The notes under the pieces were generated by a model. It made no database searches. It saw only the letters and a program-made list of their open reading frames with translations, and was not told where the DNA came from. The position numbers were made by a program, and so were the translations under genes. A DNA stretch of 62,987 bases from Chara braunii. Its lineage: Eukaryota > Streptophyta > Charophyceae > Charales > Characeae. Location of the stretch: positions 909,808 to 972,794 of the forward strand of contig BFEA01000212.1 of NCBI GenBank assembly GCA_003427395.1, given 5' to 3'. This document shows positions 56,036 through 62,987 of the stretch, piece after piece; position 1 is the first letter of the stretch; each line of letters opens with the position of its first letter.

Positions 56036-56640
56036 TATGGAAAAAATGAACATAGGGCCTGTCTTCCGACGCAGGACCGCGGTACTGCACCATAGTGCAA
56101 CCATGTGCGTTCCAGTCAATGGAAGGATAGCACCACCCTTCCCACTGCAGCGGTCGATCCGTCAAGGGGACCCTCTGGAGGCATTGGCAGCAAATCTCTG
56201 AACTAACAAAGTCCTGAGGAAATTGCAGATCTCTTCCATCCCAGAAGAAGCAATCCCGGTCTATTCGATGTTTGTGGACGACCTGACACTTATGGTCGAC
56301 GCAACGGCAGCCAACATGGAAGAGATCAGGCGATTGTTTGATCGGTTTACAACAGTTTCAGACATGACGGTCAACTGGGGGAATAAGACCCTGGGTTGGT
56401 GGATCCACCACCAAGGGGTCCACCCCCCTGAGCTTCCGCAGGTCTGCCAATAAGTGGTTGCCAGACACGGCCCTGGTCAAGGTACTGGGAATCATGCTAA
56501 TAGCACTGGGCAAGCCTGCGTTGAATGACGAATGGATTCTAAAGCCCGCTCTAGAGAAACTGGCACACTGGAAAGACCGTCATACCTCTCTTATTGGCAG
56601 GGCATTGACAATCAATAGCATGGTATTGGCGGCCCTCTGA
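56036..56640 (+). pseudogene. LINE reverse transcriptase, 3' part
   Basis: Continues the RT of 46597-47468. I-R-Q-G-D-P-L is motif B, and F-V-D-D-L-T-L-M is the catalytic motif C with both Asp present. Stops at 56199 and 56451 and small frameshifts break the frame. Confidence 0.85.
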
Positions 56641-58080
56641 TATAAATCTGCAATCTGGGCCCTCAGCAAGGAGGCCATTCGGTCACTCAAGCAACAGGTA
56701 ACAACCCTGCTATGGAGAGGAAACGGAGAACTCCCAAATGTTATTAGCAGGGTAGCCTGGAGCTCGGTGATCCAACCTAAAGACAAAGGGGGCCTAGGGA
56801 TCTTGGACCCGGAGACTCAGTTTAAGGCATTAACAATTCAATGGATCCGGAGACTGTTATTCACTCAACGCCTCCCATGGCATGCCCTTGCTTTGGAACA
56901 AATAGCTAGGCTTGCCCTGCAGGCACTGCTGGGAGTCAATCCACTAACCTGGCTGGAGGACCTCTACTGGACAATACCACGATCCCGTCCAGATCTGGTC
57001 AGGGATGACTTCTGGACCCGAGTTCTGCACGCCTGACGACAACTCCCGCTGCTTGATAAACCCCCACCAACCATATGGGAAGAGGTGGCACGCCAACCCC
57101 TTTTCGGGAATAGATGGATAACAGACCGGAACAGTAGAGTGTACTGCAGTTCTGGCACCCCATGGAATAGCTGGGTAAAAAAAGGTATAACCAGAATAAA
57201 AGATATATGGGACACACAAGTGGGAGACTGGAAGACTGCACAGCAACTCAGGACCACACTCAAGTATTGTCACAAAGTGGAAGAACACATTGAAACCTTG
57301 ATTTTTGCCATCCCCCTGGACTAGGTCCGTATCTAGCGCAAAGGACCGTGGCTGGCAGAAGGGGACTGGGTAGCAGCCCCGGGCAACCCGGAGAGTGTAG
57401 GCAACGTGGTAGAGGTGCATGCAAACGAATCCCTGACCGCTCTCTTCCACGTTGGCAATTACAACGTGCTCACCCGATACACCCCGGAAGTGATGAGATG
57501 GTGGAGGAACTCTGACGTGGACAGGATTCGTGTGATACAGGACAGGGAGGCGTGGATCGCATATCAGCCGGACACCCCTGTGGCTGAGCTCCCAATTGAC
57601 CCCGAGGAGTGGCAGTGGTCCCCCCAACGGAAGCGCAGGAACGGGGACAACATGAAGTTGTACACCTTGACGGTGAAGGCCACCTATCGGCTGCTGCGAC
57701 CAAAAGTGAATATAAAAGAAAAGGTGAAGGATCGATGGAGGTCTCACCTGAATATAGGAACTGAAGAAATTCGTCCCATCCGATGGTTCTCCACCACAAA
57801 GTCCAGGCCGACGAAGATGGCCTCGCTACAATGGCAGATAGAACACCGCTGCCTACCCACCAACGACTGGCTGATCGACCGCACATATCTGGAGTAGATG
57901 GGACGGGCGCTGCCATGGTGTAAGTCGTGCCACACTGCCTTCCCCTCCTGCAGAATCCCGGAAACCATAGAGCATATATTCATGCAGTGTCTGGGAGCCG
58001 CCATGGACACAGTTAGCCACAGGTTCCAACTGGCCATGGGACTGGAGAGCCATATTGTGCGAAACATGGTTCTCCCCCAC
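56641..58080 (+). pseudogene. LINE RT C-terminal region with zf-RVT motif
   Basis: K-D-K-G-G-L-G-I-L-D (about 56780) is the conserved post-RT motif of plant L1 elements. Further frames at 57085-57324 and 57406-57897 include W-I-A-Y-Q-P and W-Q-I-E-H-R-C-L-P-T-N-D-W-L. The zf-RVT zinc motif follows at 57920-57990 (C-x2-C, then H and C in I-E-H-I-F-M-Q-C). Several stops interrupt it. Confidence 0.82.
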
Positions 58081-58548
58081 TGACAATACCTTTGAAAACA
58101 ACATGTTCAAGCTGGGAAGGAGAGTTGTCATGTGGGCCCTCTGGAGAAAACGTTGTATCCTTGCAATAGAGGGGGTCCGCATAGCTGGGGAGGAAGTAAT
58201 TGACATGATAAAACAGTTCATCCAACAAGAGCTCAGGGTACAGTGGCAAAAAATCAAAAACCAACCAGACTGTTTCAGACACCCAAAGACATAAAACAAG
58301 CAATTCAGCAATTCTCGAGGGATTGGTTGGGCGGTGAGAATGGGGGCTGGTTTGCCTCCGTCCAATGGGACGGCGCACCTGCTCAGGAATGCCACCAAGA
58401 CGAGCTCAGGAGAGATTATTCTATCAGCTTCAGAGATTGGACCACGGTGGGACAGGAGATCCCGCTGCGACCACCCACTGATTTCGCTGATCCATTCCCG
58501 CCCCACCAGCTGGCAATGGATGGCATGCAATGGTACGACGCAGAGTGA
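58081..58548 (+). pseudogene. LINE C-terminal domain
   Basis: Two overlapping frames give the end of the polyprotein, with F-R-D-W-T-T-V-G-Q-E-I-P-L-R-P shared exactly with the antisense LINE at 61859-62185. Conservation between two decayed copies suggests a genuine C-terminal domain; its role is unknown to me. Confidence 0.7.
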
Positions 58549-58975
58549 GCGATTTGGGATCTGGCGGTCTGATGCGATCTGATGTAGACTGAAGAGGCGG
58601 CAGCGGTCTGAGGCGGGATCCGACAGAAGGGGAAGAGCCAGTTGTTTGCTGTAGATATTTGGCGCCTGGTTTAAGGCGAAGAGGCGCTTCTCCCTATTTT
58701 AGCCCAGTTGATCCTCTGCCCCGGGCTAAGGACAGCAGGGCTAAGAAAAAAGGCTAGATAGGGTGGGGGGATACCTGCTCAGTCAATCCTCTGGAACCCA
58801 TAGCAATCAATGCTGGCAGGTGTTTTGTCTCTGGGGTGGTCAAATTTCAGTTTGTGTATGGGACGCTGGACCCGTTTTCCGGCCGGTGATGCTCCCCACC
58901 AATAGATGGAGCCTCTCCCCAGGTGGTGGTGGTGTCTGCTCTTACCAGCATCACTACCACTGGTGGGGGCGTTTA
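58549..58975 (+). other. 3' untranslated region of the LINE
   Basis: The last 90 bp (GGTGTCTGCTCTTA and CACTGGTGGGGGCGTTT) recur reverse-complemented at 61163-61225 at the end of the second LINE. Confidence 0.8.
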
Positions 58976-59006
58976 TTAAAATAAATAAATAAATAAATAA
59001 ATAAAT
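58976..59006 (+). repeat. (AAAT)n LINE tail
   Basis: Seven AAAT units end the LINE where element E resumes. Confidence 0.9.
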
Positions 59007-59650
59007 TTGCGACCTGATCTAGGTGACCCGTTTGCTGATCCTTCGCCCCCACTGGTCCCAACATGCATCCAAAATCTACTTGACCGATTCCCGGAGGTTC
59101 TGGTCGAACCACGTGGATTTCCCATGCGATCCGTCCTACACACAATCAAGTTGGTCGAGGGTGCTGTTCCGCCAAAGGGCTGCATGTACCGAATGGGATC
59201 CGGCGAGTTGAAAGAACTCCGGAAGCAAATCGACGAAATGATCGACAAGGGTTGGATCAAACCTAGCGAGTCTGAATTTGGTGCACCTGTTTTGTTTGTC
59301 CCTAAGAAAGGAGGCAAGCGCCGTATGTGTATCGATTATCGCGGCCTAAACCGCAACACCAGAAAGAATGCATACCCATTGCCATGCATAAATGACTTGC
59401 TTGATGCTGCTGGTGGGTGCAAGGTCTTCTCCAAGATCGATCTCAAGTCTGGCTATCACCAGATTGAAGTCGATCTTGCGGACCAGCAGAAGACTGCGTT
59501 CAAGACACGCGATGGGCTTTACGAATTTACAGTAATGCCCTTCGGCCTCACGAACACACCAGCCACCTTAAGGTCCTCCACAAACAGATTGGTCAATTTG
59601 TGGTAGTGTATCTCGATGGCATTCTAATCTTCAGCAAATCCATCGAGGAA
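59007..59650 (+). pseudogene. Reverse transcriptase of element E with YLDG active site
   Basis: Entry region, [23 protein letters not shown] and V-M-P-F-G-L are clear in one 199-codon frame. A small deletion and frameshift at about 59570 follow. The active site then reads Y-L-D-G (Gly codon 59618-59620), losing the second Asp. The thumb beyond is fragmented. Confidence 0.87.
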
Positions 59651-60355
59651 CACTTGAAACACCTTGAGGAAGTGATTCACCATCCTCAAGAAAACACAAC
59701 TCCATCTCAACTTAGAGAAATCCGAGTTTGGGAGGGATAGCGTAATCTATCTTGGGCACCAGTTGTCTGCTGCAGGCCTCGAGCCTGAGGCAACCAAGGT
59801 TGAGGTCATACGCAACTGCCCTCAACCCATGAACATCCGCGAACTGCGTTCTTTCCTTTGTCTCGCATCTTACTATAGGAAGTTTGTTCCTCAATTTTCT
59901 ATCTTATGCATGAGACGCAACGTGTGAGACCACATTTCAAGCCTTGAAAGAGGCCTTGGTAAGTTACCCTGTACTCCGCATTGCATATTCCAAACTAACA
60001 TTCGTAGTTACTACGGATGCTAGCCAATATGGGATGGGCGCAGTGCTGCAACAAGATGACGGCGATGGCTTGCGGCCACTTGAATACTATAGCAAACGCA
60101 TGCCCAGCGAGAAGGTAGCCACTTCCACCTACATGCGCGAGCTCTATGCTTTGTGTGTGGCTTTGGATCATTGGAAGCACTATCTTTTGGGACGCCACTT
60201 CAGAGTGTTCTCAGATAATGAGACCCTGAAGTGGATCAAAGAGCAAACCACCGTGTCCCCTACGTTACTTTGCTGGTTCTATGAGATCGACATTTTTGAC
60301 TTTGAACTAAGACATAAAAGGGGTTGTTATAATCGAGTTGCTGATGCGTTGTCTC
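59651..60355 (+). pseudogene. Thumb and RNase H of element E
   Basis: 59651-59943 is a broken connection region (S-Y-Y-R-K-F-V) with a deletion before Q-A-L-K-E-A-L. From 59944 the RNase H is open: T-T-D-A-S-Q-Y-G-M-G with its catalytic Asp, Y-M-R-E-L-Y-A-L, S-D-N-E-T-L and V-A-D-A-L-S-R-H. Confidence 0.85.
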
Positions 60356-61139
60356 GCCACCCCGAGTACATGACTTGCCTGGTGAATTTCTACGACCTCT
60401 GGAAGGAACTGAACGAGGAGATCGTAAAACACACTACCAAGGATCCAGACCTTAGTCCCATCCTTGAGCAATTGCGGGCTGATCCCTGTAGTCAGCCTGA
60501 TTTTCACGAATATGGAGGATTAGTTTTTCGACGTTATGGAAATCACGACCGTTTGTGTGTACCCAACCACGAGCCTCTCCGCACACACTTTTTGGACTTG
60601 GCTCGTGGCCGGAGTGGACACTTCGGCATGGCAAAAACGTACGAAAACTTATTGAGACAGTTTGATTTGCCTGGTATGAAGGGATCTGCTGAAAAGTTTG
60701 TGGCCGAGTGTCAAGTATGTCAACGAATCAAACCATGTAGACAAAAGCCCATGGAGCTACTTACACCCCTTCCCATTCCCGATGGACCCTGGGAGTCCGT
60801 CTCTATCGACTCCACCGACATGGGAAAGGTAAGTTAGAACGGCTATTCGCAAGTAATGGTGATTGTTGACTGCTTCTCTAAATTCATCAATCTGATTTCT
60901 GTGCCATCTCATGCCCCAACCGAATTGGTGATCCGTGACTTCAAACAGAAGTACATTTTGCAGTTCGGAACCCCGAAAACTCTTGTGAGTGATCGGGACC
61001 CTCGCTTCATAAGTACCGAATGGAAGGACTTCACGTCTCAACTCCCAGGCCTCAGACTATCCATGACATCTGACCGACATCGCGAAGCCAACGGTGTGGC
61101 TGAGGAGATCAACCAGACTGTGTTCCAACTTCTCCGCGC
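60356..61139 (+). pseudogene. Integrase of element E, cut by the second LINE
   Basis: HHCC: R-G-R-S-G-H-F-G has only the second His of the usual pair, then C-Q-V-C. Core: S-I-D-S-T-D, TAG at 60835, V-S-D-R-D-P-R-F and N-G-V-A-E-E-I-N. The frame is truncated at 61140 by poly-T. Confidence 0.85.
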
Positions 61140-61840
61140 TTTTTTTTTTTTTTTTTTTTTTTGACAAAACGCCCCCACCAGTGTTAGTGGTGCTGATAAG
61201 AGCAGACACCACTAGCACCTGGAGAGCGGATCCGTCTATTGGTGGGGAGCATCACCTAATGGAAAGCGGGTCCAACGTCCCATTTACAGACTAAAAGTAC
61301 ATTAGTGAAACAATTTTGGGAGTTCCTGTCAGCATTGATTGCCCTGGAAACCCAGGGGATTGACTGAGTAGGGCATGAAGAAGAAAAAGGGAGAGGGGGA
61401 GAACCTCTTCGCCCAGAAACGGGCGCCAGATACTTGCATCTACACCCTAGTTGCTCCCTCCCCCTATCAGCCCTAGTCCCAAATGTCAGTTCCGTTTTTT
61501 CAAGAAGATTGAAGAGGGCGCCTGCCATCATTGATTACTCTGTCTCCAGAGGATTTACTGTGCAGGAGACTCCTCATCCTGTACCAAGTGCCAGTTTCCT
61601 ACTACAGGGTCCAGCATCCCATCATCGTTTATAATCCTCTACTGAGAGCTAGGACTGCTGGCAACTCTCCAATCTAAGAAAAGTAGTAATATTTGCAATA
61701 GGCAAACCGAGGGCGAACCGAGGGCCGCCTCTTCAATCGAAAACCAGACCGCCAAATCACACCTATTGCCCTAGTGGCAGTCTCCAATTCCTCTGGGTGC
61801 CAGTTCTCAGACATCTCCGTGATTACCTTGTGTCCCCCGT

Positions 61841-62185
61841 TTAGTCCACGCAGTACCATTGCATGTCCACCATTGCCAATTGGTGGGGTGGGAAGAGGTC
61901 AAGAAATTTTGTGGCTGGTCGCAGTGGGATCTCCTGGCCCACAGTGGTCCAGTCTCTGAAGCAGATGCGATAGTTTTTCCTGAACTCCTCCTGGTTGCCT
62001 ACCTGGGCGGGCTTTCCTTCCCAATCAACAGATGCAATCCAACCTCCTTTCTCACTGCCCAACCAGTCTCCAGAAAATTGGTGAATTGCTTGTGTTATGT
62101 CCTTTGCTGTATGATATAAATCGAGTTGGTTTTTAGTTTTTTGCCATTGTACCATGAGTTCTTGTTGAATGTATTGCCTTATCAT
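61841..62185 (-). pseudogene. LINE C-terminal domain (second LINE)
   Basis: 114 codons aligned to 58201-58548, with Q-Q-E-L, D-W-L-G-S-E-K-G-G-W and the shared F-R-D-W-T-T-V-G-Q-E-I-P-L-R-P. It ends with a stop near 61841, then a 3' UTR of about 680 bp. Confidence 0.75.
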
Positions 62186-62462
62186 GTCCGTTGCCTCTTC
62201 CCCAGTTATGCGGGCACCTTCTATGGCGTCAATACACTGTTTCCTCCATAGGGTTCACATGACCGCTCTCCTTCCTAATTTGAACATGTTGTTTTCAAAG
62301 GGATTGTCAGTGGGGGAGGACCATGTCTCGCATAATATGGCTTTCCAGTCCCATGGCCTGTTGGAATCAGTACCCAACTGGGTCCAGATCCTATCCCACC
62401 ATCGCCATGTGAGCACTGCCCCTGGGCACTGCATGAATATGTGCTCTATTGTTTCATGAATT

Positions 62463-62981
62463 CTACGTGAGGGAAAGGCGGTGTGGCATGTTTTGCACTA
62501 GGGTAACACCTGGCCCTTCTGCTCCAGATGTGCGATCTATCAACCAATCATTGGTGGGCATGCAGCAGTGTTCTATCTGCCATTGTAGGGAGGCCATCTT
62601 CGCAGGCCTAGACCTTGTTGCGGTGAACCATCGAATTGGGCGGATTGCCCGAGTCCCCACGTTCAAGTGGGACCTCCATCGAGCTTTCACTATTTCTTTT
62701 ATGTTCACCTTTGGTTGTAGCAGATGATATGTGGCCTTCACCGTTAGAGTGTGCAAATTCAGATTCGTTCCCGACCTGGGTTTTCGGCTGGGGACCCACT
62801 GCCATTCGTCCGGGTCAAAGGGTAGCTCCATCACGGGGGTATTTGGCTGATATGCAATCCAACTGTCTTTATCCCGCAACACCCGAACCCTGTGCAGATC
62901 TGCAGTTCTCCACCATCTCATTGCTTCTGGGAGGTATTGGGTAAGCTTGTTTTCCTTGCCTATGTGAAAGAGGCTTACCAA
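62463..62981 (-). pseudogene. LINE post-RT region (second LINE)
   Basis: A 172-codon frame, parallel to 57406-57897: W-I-A-Y-Q-P, H-T-L-T-V-K-A-T-Y, I-R-P-I-R-W-F and W-Q-I-E-H-C-C-M-P-T-N-D-W-L. The zf-RVT part follows in another frame. The upstream part lies outside the window. Confidence 0.8.
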
Positions 62982-62987
62982 CGTTAC

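Larger units (their letters stand above)
46177..59006 (+). mobile_element. L1-type LINE, 5'-truncated, interrupted by element D
   Basis: Without element D (47469-56035) the LINE is about 4.3 kb. It starts within the endonuclease C-terminus, includes RT, a zf-RVT cysteine/histidine motif and a conserved C-terminal domain, and ends with an (AAAT)n tail at 58976-59006. ORF1 and most of the endonuclease are missing, as usual for incompletely reverse-transcribed copies. A clear target duplication was not found. A relative lies antisense at 61140-62987. Confidence 0.88.
41157..61139 (+). mobile_element. Ty3/gypsy element E, split by nested insertions
   Basis: 5' LTR, PBS, leader, gag and protease run to 46176. 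The element resumes at 59007 with the RT N-terminus, then RNase H and integrase, until a second LINE cuts the integrase at 61140. The intervening 12.8 kb is a LINE that itself contains element D. The protease C-terminal linker and the RT entry region fit together across the gap in orientation and order. The 3' LTR is beyond the window. Confidence 0.8.
61140..62987 (-). mobile_element. Second L1-type LINE, antisense, 3' end at 61140
   Basis: The poly-T run at 61140-61162 is the poly-A tail on the minus strand. 61163 onward reverse-complements the 3' UTR of the first LINE, and minus frames 62185-61841 and 62981-62463 match its C-terminal and zf-RVT-preceding regions. It inserted into the integrase of element E and extends beyond the window. 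Confidence 0.9.

Noticed and set aside
56944-57747. A 267-codon minus-strand frame
   Set aside because: Antisense to the LINE C-terminal region, which has clear plus-strand homology to the second LINE.
1-62987. CRISPR arrays, bacterial operons, rRNA genes
   Set aside because: Direct repeats found are tandem without spacers or belong to eukaryotic retroelements. No rRNA-like sequence was recognised.

Overview
The window is repeat-dominated nuclear DNA of a eukaryote, most probably a streptophyte (green plant lineage). The evidence is at least five copies of Ty3/gypsy retrotransposons with a chromodomain-like C-terminus and initiator-Met-type primer binding sites, plant-type L1 LINEs with a zf-RVT C-terminus, a spliced exon of a plant Raf-like MAPKKK, many microsatellites, and N gaps. 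A charophyte such as Chara is my best guess, but that is inference. No intact host gene, rRNA gene, complete tRNA gene or CRISPR array was seen.

Region by region: (1) 1-2719 and 7216-9918 are two copies of a long repeat built from many short, near-perfect stem-loops, poly-T tracts and a 54-bp minisatellite; the 4.5 kb between them has no recognisable gene. (2) 9925-13990 is a decayed Ty3 element (A, + strand). (3) 13973-23033 is mostly unassigned and microsatellite-rich. It holds a hammerhead ribozyme-like core beside a (GATA)n tract and one well-defined protein-kinase exon at 20754-20910. (4) 23034-32036 is a nearly complete Ty3 element (B, - strand) with LTRs, PBS and PPT; its 3' LTR carries a 751-bp non-autonomous hAT-type element with an 8-bp target duplication. 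(5) 33115-36990 is a Ty3 element (C, - strand) in which gag is fused to the end of RNase H by a large deletion. (6) 38147-39365 is a detached LTR-like copy. (7) 41157 to the window end is a nested stack. Ty3 element E (+) is split in the region after protease by an L1-type LINE (46177-59006), and that LINE is split within its reverse transcriptase by Ty3 element D (47469-56030). The integrase of E is then interrupted at 61140 by a second, antisense LINE of the same family that runs off the window.

None of the retroelements looks autonomous. Active sites are changed or deleted (YLND, YLDG, missing YxDD, altered RNase H and integrase aspartates), and most premature stops sit where single C-to-T or G-to-A transitions of Gln, Arg or Trp codons would place them, as expected for long-methylated plant DNA. 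The observations most worth following up are the hairpin-array repeat, the hammerhead-like motif, the hAT insertion with its empty-site paralogue, and the four-component nested insertion history.
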